A DNA stretch of 64,000 nucleotides from Myxococcota bacterium (GTDB taxonomy: Bacteria; Myxococcota_A; UBA796; CAJQPC01). Positions within the stretch are counted from its first letter, which is position 1. The number at the start of each line of letters is the position of its first letter. Shown in pieces: positions 7,431-15,414 of this stretch. The stretch spans positions 1 to 64,000 of the forward strand of contig JAKLKD010000004.1 in assembly GCA_023150845.1 (NCBI GenBank), written 5' to 3'. The notes below the pieces were generated by a model. That model was not told where the DNA came from. It made no database searches and saw only the letters and a program-made list of their open reading frames with translations. The translations under genes were made by a program, and so were the position numbers.

Positions 7431-7907
7431 TCAGCGGGTGGGCGCGTCTTGGTCCGCGCTGGGTGGGGCTTGAACGGCCCCGGGAACCCGAAACAGCGGG
7501 ATCGGCGGCAAGGACAGGTCCATTCGCCCAAAGAGCGAGTGGGTCAGCTCGCGCCAATACGGCCACACGTTGAGCACGCCGTTACGCTCGGCGAAGTCCT
7601 CAAGGTCATCCTGCTCGATGACGAAGGAGGCCGGGCGGCCGTAGATCGCCTCATAGCGCGCGGTGATGAACAGCGGCGCAGACTCTGGCGCGACGTCTGC
7701 TTGGCCAAGGTGAAGGCTGAGCTTCACCGTCACGAAGACGCTCGACGCCTGGGGATCGTCAGCGCCAGTGGCCTCGTAGTGTAGGTGAATGGTCTCGGAG
7801 CCTTTGAGCACGCCGTCGGTGATGACTCCGTTGCGGGCGTGGAGGTCACGCAAGTGAACACCTTGAAGGGTGACGACCTGCCAAAGCGACGTAGTGAGTG
7901 AGGTCAT
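7431..7907 (-). CDS. SecB-like chaperone of a toxin-antitoxin-chaperone (TAC) module
   Basis: A 158-residue SecB-family protein. The C-terminal half shows the SecB pattern: LFITARYEAIYG near 78-89, then FAERNGVLNVWPYWRE near 105-120 (the FA-x-x-N ... PY-x-RE region) and LPPIPLFRV near 133-141. Housekeeping SecB is an export chaperone; here the gene directly follows a HigB-HigA pair on the same strand, as in mycobacterial Rv1955-Rv1957, where the chaperone protects the antitoxin. The ATG at 7907 is three bases after the antitoxin stop. The last 20 residues are a Pro/Gln/Asp-rich tail. The graspetide-like precursor starts 48 bases downstream, so read-through is possible. Confidence 0.85.
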   Translation of the reverse strand: MTSLTTSLWQVVTLQGVHLRDLHARNGVITDGVLKGSETIHLHYEATGADDPQASSVFVTVKLSLHLGQADVAPESAPLFITARYEAIYGRPASFVIEQDDLEDFAERNGVLNVWPYWRELTHSLFGRMDLSLPPIPLFRVPGAVQAPPSADQDAPTR

Positions 7908-7910
7908 TGC

Positions 7911-8336
7911 TCACCCAGCGCATACAGCGCGAGCATGCTGGTCGCCAAGCGCAGAGGCCCGGCGACCAGGCCGCGCCTGGGGATGAAGATGGTATAGGTT
8001 CTTAGGCGAGGCTAACGTGCCTGCGTCTCGCGCATCCTGAGCGCGCTCACCCGCAGCAGGCTGGATCGTAAAGTCCACTGCACCACCCATGACATGAACC
8101 GCTGCCGCGAGGGTGCGAAGGCTCACGTTCCGCCCGCGAAGCATCTGGGTGACGTTGGCCGGGGAGGTGCCGAGGCGCCTCGCAAGCTCCGCACGGGTGA
8201 TGTTGTGGTCCGTCATCCAGCCCGCGAGGCGGTCCATGACGTCAACAACGAGAGACTCTTCTGCGAAGATCCTTTCCTTGACAGGATCGTTGCGCATAAA
8301 CTCTGGGAAGATCGGCTGAATTCTTGCACTTGACAT
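7911..8336 (-). CDS. HigA-type XRE-family antitoxin of the TAC module
   Basis: A 141-residue protein starting at ATG 8336 with AGAGGG upstream. Residues about 30-85 form a helix-turn-helix domain (NITRAELARRLGTSPANVTQ, then the wing LRGRNVSLRTLAAAVHVMG). The N-terminal 29 residues resemble HigA/RelB-type toxin contacts. It should neutralise the HigB-like toxin and repress the shared promoter. The C-terminal stretch after about residue 95 is long and oddly composed. In TAC antitoxins this region is the chaperone-addiction segment, but here another reading frame fits the local codon pattern better over the last 100 bases (7904-8011), so a frameshift or sequence error is possible. Confidence 0.85.
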   Translation of the reverse strand: MSSARIQPIFPEFMRNDPVKERIFAEESLVVDVMDRLAGWMTDHNITRAELARRLGTSPANVTQMLRGRNVSLRTLAAAVHVMGGAVDFTIQPAAGERAQDARDAGTLASPKNLYHLHPQARPGRRASALGDQHARAVCAG

Positions 8337-8348
8337 GGTGCCCTCTTG

Positions 8349-8759
8349 CTACCCAGATTCTTCCGGGTCCGCTTGCGCACGATGTTGGATGAACTCGGCT
8401 CTCATCGTCTCGATGCGCTCCAACAATCCGTTAGGGAAGGTCTGGCGCTTCTTGAGAAAGCCGTCGATCAGGAACCAAGTGTTCCTGGCGGGATCGAAGA
8501 ACATGAAGATTCGGGCTTCTTTGCCCTTCACCTCATAGATGTCGCCCTTGATGTGTTTAAATTTCTGCTCGTTGCGCACCAATCCCTCATTAGCAAGGAG
8601 CCACAGGTTGCTCTCAACGACCGCCCATTCGCGATAGTGACGAGCATCGAGCTCCTCAATAAAGCTAGTGGCAGGGGAACGACCTGATGCGAACTCGCAG
8701 CACACAATGGCAAAGCGCTTACCCGTAATGGGAGGTCGCGCTTCTCGTTGATTGGACAT
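8349..8759 (-). CDS. HigB/RelE-superfamily toxin of the TAC module
   Basis: A 136-residue protein, first gene of the operon. The central part reads like Gp49/HigB-type ribosome-dependent mRNA interferases: KGKEARIFMFFDPARNTW and then FLIDGFLKKRQTFP (about 78-108), the beta-strand plus F-x-K-K-x-x-x-x-P segment conserved in this group. The preceding LWLLANEGLVRNEQKFKHIKGDIYE matches the family's helix and loop. The antitoxin follows after 12 bases. GC content and third-position bias are lower than in the flanking core genes, consistent with transfer. The predicted action is cleavage of translated mRNA when not bound by the antitoxin. Confidence 0.85.
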   Translation of the reverse strand: MSNQREARPPITGKRFAIVCCEFASGRSPATSFIEELDARHYREWAVVESNLWLLANEGLVRNEQKFKHIKGDIYEVKGKEARIFMFFDPARNTWFLIDGFLKKRQTFPNGLLERIETMRAEFIQHRAQADPEESG

Positions 8760-8821
8760 GGTAAAGTAGCCTCGGCGAAGAACTTGTTGGAGTCATGGTC
8801 ACCTCGTGGTTGGGTCTACTT

Positions 8822-8850
8822 ATTATTAACTTATAAATTAATCGTGTCAA
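8822..8850 (-). promoter_or_regulatory. TAC operon promoter with embedded palindromic operator
   Basis: On the minus strand a perfect TTGACA (8850-8845), a 17-base spacer and AATAAT (8827-8822) form a strong promoter about 60 bases before the toxin ATG. The spacer contains TTAATTTATAAGTTAA (8841-8826), a 16-bp palindrome matching its own complement at 14 positions. This is a likely binding site for the HigA antitoxin, as TA operons are usually autorepressed. The stretch is strikingly AT-rich for this genome. Confidence 0.7.
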
Positions 8851-8876
8851 GCAAGTTACCCGTCCACCAAAACCCC

Positions 8877-10004
8877 TCAGCTCACCTCTTCCGCCGCCCG
8901 CGCCCTCACCCACTCCACGAGCGCCTTGTCTTGGGGCGCGTTGAGCACGTTGAGCTCGGGCGCCGGGGGCAGGCCGAGGAGCGCCTGCTCGCGCAGGCGG
9001 TGGGTGCGGCGCTCGCTGTCCTCGCCGAGGCGCTCGTAGCGGATGTCCTCCTCTTCGAGGCGGATGAGGGCCTCGTACAAGGCGAGCTGGCGAGGAAGCT
9101 CTTTGCAGGCCAAGAACACGTCGACGGTGGCGGCGCAGGCCCGCGCGGCGGCCTGCTCGATGGGGAAGCGGTCGGCGACGGCCTTCATGTCCATGTCGTC
9201 AGAGAAGATGACACCCTGGAAGCCCAGCTCCCCGCGCAGGAGCTCGGCGAGCAGGCGGCGGCTCAGGGTGGCGGGGGCGTCCTCGTCGTAGGCCGGGAAG
9301 ACGACATGGGCGCTCATCACGCCGGGCACCCCGGCGCGCACGGCCTCGCGGAAGGGGCGCAGCTCCATCGCCTCAAGCTGGGGGCGCTCCTTCTCGACGA
9401 TGGGCAGGGTGAGGTGGCTGTCTTGGTGGGTGTCGCCGTGGCCGGGGAAGTGTTTGACGCAGGAGGTGATGCCTTCGCTCGACGCGCCCCTCATCCAGGC
9501 CAAGAGGTGCCGGGTGACCTTCGCCGCGTCGTCGCCGAAGCTGCGGTCGCCGATCACGGGGTTCTTGGGGTTGGAGTTCACGTCGGCGCAAGGGGCCCAG
9601 TTGATGTGGAAGCCCATGGCGCGCAGCTCACGGCTGAGCCCGGCGGCGAGCTGCGCGGTGATCTTGGGGTCGTCGAGGTTGCCCAGCCAGCGCGCCGGAG
9701 GCCACAAGGTCGCCCCGCTGCGCACCCGCTGCACCCGGCCGCCCTCCTGGTCGATGGTGTGCAGGGGCGGGTGGCTCGTGGGCAGGAGGCTCGTCAGCTC
9801 GCGGTTCAGCTCCCGCACCTGGGCGGGCTCCTCGACGTTGCGGGCGAAGAGGATGAAGCCGAAGGGGCGGATCTCCCGGATGAGCTGGCGGGTGTCGTGG
9901 TCGAGCCCCGGGCCGGGCAGGCCCAAGATGAGGCGCTGACCGGCGCGGCGCTTGCGGTCGGCCAGAGACGTAGACTCCCCGACGGCCTCGACCTTGACCC
10001 TCAT
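8877..10004 (-). CDS. nagZ: Beta-N-acetylhexosaminidase NagZ (glycoside hydrolase family 3)
   Basis: A 375-residue enzyme that removes N-acetylglucosamine from anhydromuropeptides in peptidoglycan recycling. Signature blocks: IDQEGGRVQR at 84-93, KHFPGHGDTHQDSH at 184-197 (the flexible loop with the catalytic His/Asp pair) and the nucleophile Asp in SDDMDM at about 268-273. There is no signal peptide, fitting a cytoplasmic enzyme. The ATG at 10004 overlaps the stop of the upstream epimerase gene (ATGA), so the two are co-transcribed, although no metabolic link is apparent. The C-terminal 60 residues after the barrel are longer than in the shortest NagZ proteins. Confidence 0.95.
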   Translation of the reverse strand: MRVKVEAVGESTSLADRKRRAGQRLILGLPGPGLDHDTRQLIREIRPFGFILFARNVEEPAQVRELNRELTSLLPTSHPPLHTIDQEGGRVQRVRSGATLWPPARWLGNLDDPKITAQLAAGLSRELRAMGFHINWAPCADVNSNPKNPVIGDRSFGDDAAKVTRHLLAWMRGASSEGITSCVKHFPGHGDTHQDSHLTLPIVEKERPQLEAMELRPFREAVRAGVPGVMSAHVVFPAYDEDAPATLSRRLLAELLRGELGFQGVIFSDDMDMKAVADRFPIEQAAARACAATVDVFLACKELPRQLALYEALIRLEEEDIRYERLGEDSERRTHRLREQALLGLPPAPELNVLNAPQDKALVEWVRARAAEEVS

Positions 10005-10453
10005 AAGGTCTCCTCGGCGACATCGGCGCTGGGGTCGTGGTGGGGCGCGTCGCCGTCGTGCTGGGAGAGCTCGATGAGCACGCCGCCGACGCTCTTGGGG
10101 TGGATGAACACCACCTTGGCGCCGTGGGCCCCGGGCTTGGGGGCGTCGGACAAGAAGCGGTAGCCTTTGGCCTGGAGCCGGGCCATGTCGCCGACGATGT
10201 CGTCGGTGCGGAAGCAGAGGTGGTGTACACCCTCGCCCCGGGTGCTGAGCGCCTTCGCGATGGGGCCCTCGCCGTTGAGCGGCGCGACGAGCTCGATGCG
10301 GGTGCCTTGGAGCGGGAAAAACGCCGTAGACGTCAGCTCGGTGAGCACGTCCTCGGTGCCGGTGAGGGTGAGCCCGAAGTCCTCGACGAAGCGGCGCACC
10401 GCGGCGTTGAGATCGGCGGTGGCGATCGCGACGTGATCTAGCCCGATGATCAT
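10001..10453 (-). CDS. mce: Methylmalonyl-CoA epimerase
   Basis: A 150-residue vicinal-oxygen-chelate enzyme interconverting the S and R forms of methylmalonyl-CoA. The ATG at 10453 has GGAGG seven bases upstream and gives the canonical start IIGLDHVAIA. Metal ligands of the two repeats are visible: His7 in LDHVAIA, His in GVHHLCFR and Glu in GGVLIELSQ. The fold needs about 135 residues; the last 18 form an acidic/His tail. It is the first gene of the pair with nagZ. Its likely partner is the cobalamin-dependent acyl-CoA mutase at 43297-46554, more than 30 kb away. Confidence 0.92.
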   Translation of the reverse strand: MIIGLDHVAIATADLNAAVRRFVEDFGLTLTGTEDVLTELTSTAFFPLQGTRIELVAPLNGEGPIAKALSTRGEGVHHLCFRTDDIVGDMARLQAKGYRFLSDAPKPGAHGAKVVFIHPKSVGGVLIELSQHDGDAPHHDPSADVAEETL

Positions 10454-10654
10454 GCTGTGCCTCCAGAAGACGCCTTGATCCCTATCCGTTTCCCCCCTCA
10501 GAGGCCGCTCACCGACGCGCACGGGGCGTGGTAGACGCCCGCCAGCGCAGATCGCGTTAACGCGGTGTCAGGTCTTCACCTCTTTGCACGCGCGCCGGAA
10601 ATGTCGGGCGCGCTTCGCCGTACTCGGGCATCGTTCGACCCTAAGGACGCCTCA

Positions 10655-11983
10655 ATGCTCCGCTCTGCTCGCCTCGTCGTCGTCTTCGCGCTCCTCTCTT
10701 TGGCTTGTTCCGGCGGCCCCGGCGGCCCCGGCGGCCCCGGCGGCGCGGGCGGAGAGGAGCAGGCCAAACGAAAGGTGGACCCTCGCACCCTGGTCACCGT
10801 CGCCCCCGTCGGGCCCGGCGAGGTCGCGGCGACCATCCAGTCCACGGGCGTCGTCGAGAGCGAGGCCCAGGCCGACCTCACCCCCGAGGCCAGCGGCACG
10901 GTGATCTCGATCTCCGTGGAGGAGGGCGACACGGTGAAGCGTGGCCAGGCGCTCGCGGTCATCGAGAACGCCAGCCTCGACGCGGCCTATGAGCGGGCGA
11001 AGGCCGAGCTGGCCCGAGCCGAGCGTGAGCTGGCCCAGGTCGAGTCCTTACACAAGCGCGGCGCGGTCTCCGACGCCGACCTCAACACCGCCCGCGACGC
11101 CCTGAACACCGCGAAGACCACCCTGGCCGAGGCCCGCAGCTCCGCCGGGCACCTCCGCCTCGTGAGCCCCATCGACGGCACCGTCGCCCTGCGGGACCTG
11201 CGCTACGGTGAGGTCGCCGGGGGCAAACGGGCGTTCCAGGTGGTGGACCTCGACCGCCTGCGCGTCGTCGTGAAGCTCCCCGAGCGTGACCTGAGCCGCC
11301 TGGAGGTCGGCCAGATCGCGACGCTCACCCCGGTGTACGACGGCGAGGTCCACGTCTCCGCCGAGCTGATCCGCCTCTCGCCGACCGTAGACGCCACCAC
11401 GGGCACCGTGCGCGCTACCTTGGCCTTGCCCAAAGGGGAGCGCACCTTACGCCCGGGTCAGTTCGTGTCAGCGTCCTTAGAGACGGAGCGCCGCCAGGCC
11501 GCCCTCGTGGTCCCCCGTGAGGCCATCGTCTACGACGACGGCCAGGCGATGGTCTATCGGGTCGCCATCGAGGAGCCCCCCAAAGAGGAGGAGGCGAAGA
11601 AGGAGGAGGGCGAAGAGGCCAAGCCCGAGGAGGCCAAGGGCTTCAGCTTCTCGTTCGGCGGCGCCCAGGGCATGCCCGAGGCCGAGGAGGAGATCGAGCT
11701 GCCCGGCCCCTACCGCATCGCCCGCAAGGTGCCCGTCGAGGTCGGGCTCAGCGATGAGGACACCACGGAGATCCTGAGCGGCCTCAAGCCCGGCGACGAG
11801 GTGGTCATCGTCGGCCAGGCGAACCTGCGCGACGGCGCCCGGGTGCGCCTTGAGGCCGACCCTCGGCTGGAGGACGTGATCGCTGAAGCGGAGGCCAAGA
11901 AGAAGGCCGAGGCCGAGAAGGCTGAAGGCGCTGACAAAGACGGCGCCAAGGAGGCCGACAAGGCCGAAGGTGAGGAGGGATGA
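10655..11983 (+). CDS. RND efflux periplasmic adaptor (membrane fusion) lipoprotein
   Basis: A 442-residue protein starting at ATG 10655 (AAGGAC upstream). Lipobox LSLAC gives a lipidated Cys18 followed by a flexible GGPGGPGGPGG spacer. The next 200 residues follow the HlyD/AcrA plan: barrel-sandwich half (TVKRGQALAVIE), coiled-coil hairpin (AELARAERELAQVESLHKRG), second half (LVSPIDGTVALRDLRYGEV) and a beta-barrel. An unusual Lys/Glu-rich insert interrupts the membrane-proximal domain, and the protein ends in another Lys/Glu/Ala-rich tail. It bridges the inner-membrane pump and the TolC-like channel encoded by the next three genes, all joined by ATGA overlaps. Confidence 0.93.
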   Translation: MLRSARLVVVFALLSLACSGGPGGPGGPGGAGGEEQAKRKVDPRTLVTVAPVGPGEVAATIQSTGVVESEAQADLTPEASGTVISISVEEGDTVKRGQALAVIENASLDAAYERAKAELARAERELAQVESLHKRGAVSDADLNTARDALNTAKTTLAEARSSAGHLRLVSPIDGTVALRDLRYGEVAGGKRAFQVVDLDRLRVVVKLPERDLSRLEVGQIATLTPVYDGEVHVSAELIRLSPTVDATTGTVRATLALPKGERTLRPGQFVSASLETERRQAALVVPREAIVYDDGQAMVYRVAIEEPPKEEEAKKEEGEEAKPEEAKGFSFSFGGAQGMPEAEEEIELPGPYRIARKVPVEVGLSDEDTTEILSGLKPGDEVVIVGQANLRDGARVRLEADPRLEDVIAEAEAKKKAEAEKAEGADKDGAKEADKAEGEEG

Positions 11984-14900
11984 GCCTCCCACCGCCCCCC
12001 GAGCGGCCCCAGGAGGGCTTCTACGGGTTTCTTGTGGACCGGCCGCTGGCCGTGCTCATGGTCTTCGTGGCCGTGGCGGTCTTCGGCTGGGTGTCCTACG
12101 GCCAGCTCCCGCTGAACCTGATGCCCGACCTGAGCTACCCGACGCTCACCGTGCGCACGGAGTACCCTGGCGCGGCCCCGGAGGAGGTCGAGAGCCAGGT
12201 CTCCCGACGGGTGGAGGAGGCGCTCTCGACGGCGGACGGCCTCTTGAGCATCGAGTCCCGCAGCCGGGCGGAGCGCAGCGACGTGATCCTGGAGTTCAAC
12301 TGGGGCACGGACATGAGCGCCGCCGCCCAGTCCGTGCGGGAGCAGCTCCAGACGAGCACCTTCGGCGACGACGTGGGCCGCCCGCTCATCCTGCGCTACG
12401 ACCCCACGCTGGACCCCATCCTGCGCATCGCGCTCTCGGTGAAGCCCGACGCCGCCGAGCAGGTCTCGCTCTTCGCCCTGCGTGAGCTGGCCGAGGACGA
12501 GGTCAAGCGCGCCATCGAGACCCTCGACGGCGTGGCCGCGGTGCGGGTGCGCGGCGGCTTAGAGCGCCAGGTGCTCATCGAGGCCCGGGAGGACTGGCTC
12601 GTCGCCCGGGGCGTCACCTTGGCCCAGCTCCAGTCCACGCTCACCGCCGAGAACGTGAACATCGCCGGGGGCTCGATCCGGGAGGGCGAGACGGAGTACC
12701 TGCTCCGCACGCTCAACGAGATCGACGACCTCGACGAGCTCCGCCGCCTGCGGGTGCGCCGCGCCGACGGCCAGTCCGTGCCGCTCTCCGAGCTCGCCAT
12801 CGTGCGGGAGACCTACAAGGACCGCCAGGTCATCTCCCACCTCGACGGCCAAGAGGCGGTCGAGCTGGAGGTCTTTAAGGAGGCCGACGCGAACATCGTC
12901 TCCGTGGCCCGGCGGGTGAAGGCCTGGCTCGGGGAGGAGGGCGGCGCCGAGCCGATGCCCGGCATGGAGGGCATGGACATCCCCGGCCTCACCGCCGAGA
13001 CCTTCGCCGATCGCCTGCCTGAAGGGGTGACCTTCGCCGTGCTCGACGACCAGGCGGCCTTCATCGAGGACGCGATCAACAACCTCGGCGACACCGCCGT
13101 GCAGGGCGGCCTGCTCGCTATCCTCATCCTGTTCTTGTTCCTCCGCGACTTCTCGGCCACCCGCATCATCGCCATCGCCATCCCCATCTCCATCGTGAGC
13201 GCCTTCGCGCCGATGTACCTGGGCGGCGTGTCCTTGAACCTCATGTCGCTCGGCGGCCTGGCCCTGGGCGTCGGCATGTTGGTGGACAACTCCGTCGTCG
13301 TGCTGGAGGCGATCACGGTGTACCGCGAGGCCGGGTGGAGCCGCCGCGAGGCCGCCATCGCCGGGAGCGCCGAGGTCGCCGCCGCCGTGGTGGCCTCGAC
13401 GCTCACCACCGTCGCCGTGTTCTTGCCCATCGTCTTCGTCGATGGTGTCGCCGGGCAGATCTTCGGGGATCTCGCGCTGACCGTCGTCTACTCCTTGCTG
13501 GCGTCCTTGGCTGTGGCGCTCTTTCTGGTGCCCGTGCTCGCCGCCCGGGACTTCGGCCTCGACGGGGAGGCCGAGAGCTTCCAGAGCCTCGTGCGGGCGC
13601 CGCTCTCCGGGCCCAAGACGCTCCGCGAGAACCTCGCCTGGATGTGGGAGAAGAAGGCGCGGCTGCTCCTGGCGCCGGTGATCTTGGGCCGCGATCTGGC
13701 CTGGATCGTCGTCGAGCTGTGCGCGCGGCTCATCTTGGCAGTTACTGCCATTGGGGTGTGGATCGGCGCGCGGATCTGGGGCCTCGTCGTGCCGCGCCTC
13801 GCCGCGCTGAGCCTCCGGGTCGCCACCTGGTTTGGCCGGGCCTGGGATCGGTTCGCCGAGGCCTACCCGCCTCTGCTCACCCGCCTCGTCGCCCAGCCGA
13901 CGGCGGCGCTCTCCGTGGGCCTCTTCGCCTTCGTCGTGGCGATGTTGGCCTGGGGCCGCCTCGGCCGGGAGCTCATCCCCGAGGTCCACCAGGGGCGCTT
14001 CACCTTAGAGATGAGCCTGCCCGTCGGCACGCCCCTGGACCGCACCGAGGAGGTGATCTCGTCGGTGGAGGCCCTGGTGCTCAACCACCCCGAGGTGGCG
14101 CGGGTGTACTCGGCCATCGGCAGCGACGGCCGCAGCGACGCCCGGCCCGACGAGGGTGAGCACACCGCGCGTATCCTCGTGCAGCTCACCCCCGGCGGTG
14201 ACCTCGCCGCCCGGGAGGCCGCCACCCTGGAGGACCTCCGCGCCCAGCTCAAGCAGGCCAGCTCGGCGAGCGTGAAGGCCAGCGCCCCGGCCCTGTTCTC
14301 GTTCAGCACGCCCGTCGAGGTGCTGGTCTTCGGGCCGGAGCTCGACGAGCTGCGCCGCGCCTCCGCCGAGGTCGTGTCTCGCCTGGAGGGCGTCGAGGGC
14401 CTGCGTGACGTGCGCTCGTCCCTCGTCGCGGGCTTCCCCGAGGTGCGCCTGCGTTATGACCGCGCGCTCATGGACCGCTTCGGGCTCTCGACCTCCTCCG
14501 TCGCCGCCGCCCTGCGGGACAAGATCCAGGGCGTCGAGGCCACCCGCATGAGCCGGGGTGAGAAGCGCGTGGACATGGTCGTGCGGCTGGTGGAGGCCGA
14601 CCGCGCCTCTTTGGCCGACCTGGAGCGGGTCAACGTGAACCCGAACCTCGACCCGCCGATCCCCCTGAGCGCCGTCGCGATCTTGGAGTCCGCCGAGGGC
14701 CCGAGCGAGGTGCGCCGGGTGGACCAGCGCCGGGCCGCGGTGATCACCGCGAACCTGGAGGGCTTCGACCTCAACGCCGCCCGCGAGGGCATCGCCCAGG
14801 CCTTGGTGGGCCTCGACCTGGAGCCCGGCTACTCGTACACCCTGGCCGGTCAGGCCGAAGAGATGGACCGCAGCCTCGACGCCATGGTCTTCGCGCTCTT

Positions 14901-15414
14901 GCTCGCGGTGTTCTTGGTCTACGTCATCATGGCGAGCACCTTCGAGAGCCTGGTGCACCCCTTCATCATCCTGTTCACCGTGCCTATGGCCGCGGTGGGG
15001 GTGCTCCCGGCCTTGCTGCTCACGGGCACGCCGCTCTCGGTAGTGGCCTTCATCGGCGTCATCGTGCTCGCGGGCGTGGTGGTGAACAACGCCATCGTGC
15101 TCGTGGACCGCATCAACCGCGGCCGGGAGCTGGGCGAGTCCTTGGAGGAGGCCGTCGTGGCCTCGGGCCGGGCGCGGCTGCGGCCCATCTTCATCACCAC
15201 GGCGACGACGGTGATCGGCCTCTTGCCGCTCTCCTTGGGCTTCGGCGCCGGGGCGGAGCTGCAGCAGCCCCTCGCTGTGACGGTCATCGCGGGCCTCTCG
15301 GCCTCGACCCTGCTCACCTTGCTCGTGATCCCGGCGATCTACCTGCTCATCGAGCGGCTGCGGACCCCGGCGACGGCGACGGCCCCCGCCGAGCCGATCG
15401 AGAGCGCCCCATGA
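11980..15414 (+). CDS. RND-family efflux pump permease, first subunit
   Basis: A 1144-residue inner-membrane pump of the AcrB/MdtB (HAE1-like) class. The N-terminal helix (FYGFLVDRPLAVLMVFVAVAVF) is followed by the periplasmic porter domain, TM2-6 with the GLALGVGMLVDNSVVVLEAI motif carrying the proton-relay Asp, and the second half with the matching VIVLAGVVVNNAIVLVDRIN segment. The usual length is about 1030-1050; the excess lies between TM6 and TM7 (about 522-630), where extra hydrophobic and amphipathic helices are inserted. ATG overlaps the adaptor stop. With the following permease it probably forms a heteromeric pump, as MdtB and MdtC do. The substrate is not predictable. Confidence 0.94.
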   Translation: MSLPPPPERPQEGFYGFLVDRPLAVLMVFVAVAVFGWVSYGQLPLNLMPDLSYPTLTVRTEYPGAAPEEVESQVSRRVEEALSTADGLLSIESRSRAERSDVILEFNWGTDMSAAAQSVREQLQTSTFGDDVGRPLILRYDPTLDPILRIALSVKPDAAEQVSLFALRELAEDEVKRAIETLDGVAAVRVRGGLERQVLIEAREDWLVARGVTLAQLQSTLTAENVNIAGGSIREGETEYLLRTLNEIDDLDELRRLRVRRADGQSVPLSELAIVRETYKDRQVISHLDGQEAVELEVFKEADANIVSVARRVKAWLGEEGGAEPMPGMEGMDIPGLTAETFADRLPEGVTFAVLDDQAAFIEDAINNLGDTAVQGGLLAILILFLFLRDFSATRIIAIAIPISIVSAFAPMYLGGVSLNLMSLGGLALGVGMLVDNSVVVLEAITVYREAGWSRREAAIAGSAEVAAAVVASTLTTVAVFLPIVFVDGVAGQIFGDLALTVVYSLLASLAVALFLVPVLAARDFGLDGEAESFQSLVRAPLSGPKTLRENLAWMWEKKARLLLAPVILGRDLAWIVVELCARLILAVTAIGVWIGARIWGLVVPRLAALSLRVATWFGRAWDRFAEAYPPLLTRLVAQPTAALSVGLFAFVVAMLAWGRLGRELIPEVHQGRFTLEMSLPVGTPLDRTEEVISSVEALVLNHPEVARVYSAIGSDGRSDARPDEGEHTARILVQLTPGGDLAAREAATLEDLRAQLKQASSASVKASAPALFSFSTPVEVLVFGPELDELRRASAEVVSRLEGVEGLRDVRSSLVAGFPEVRLRYDRALMDRFGLSTSSVAAALRDKIQGVEATRMSRGEKRVDMVVRLVEADRASLADLERVNVNPNLDPPIPLSAVAILESAEGPSEVRRVDQRRAAVITANLEGFDLNAAREGIAQALVGLDLEPGYSYTLAGQAEEMDRSLDAMVFALLLAVFLVYVIMASTFESLVHPFIILFTVPMAAVGVLPALLLTGTPLSVVAFIGVIVLAGVVVNNAIVLVDRINRGRELGESLEEAVVASGRARLRPIFITTATTVIGLLPLSLGFGAGAELQQPLAVTVIAGLSASTLLTLLVIPAIYLLIERLRTPATATAPAEPIESAP

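Noticed and set aside
8748..10163. Plus-strand open frame of 471 codons across nagZ and the TAC promoter.
   Set aside because: It opposes two clear genes and the toxin leader, and its translation is low-complexity apart from a short non-coding AT-rich start.
10700..10750. GGCCCCGGC tandem repeats considered as a regulatory or recombination repeat.
   Set aside because: They simply encode the Gly-Gly-Pro spacer after the lipoprotein Cys of the RND adaptor.
12559..13989. Long minus-strand open frame inside the RND permease gene.
   Set aside because: His/Gly/Asp/Arg-rich shadow of a well-conserved permease with ATGA-coupled neighbours.
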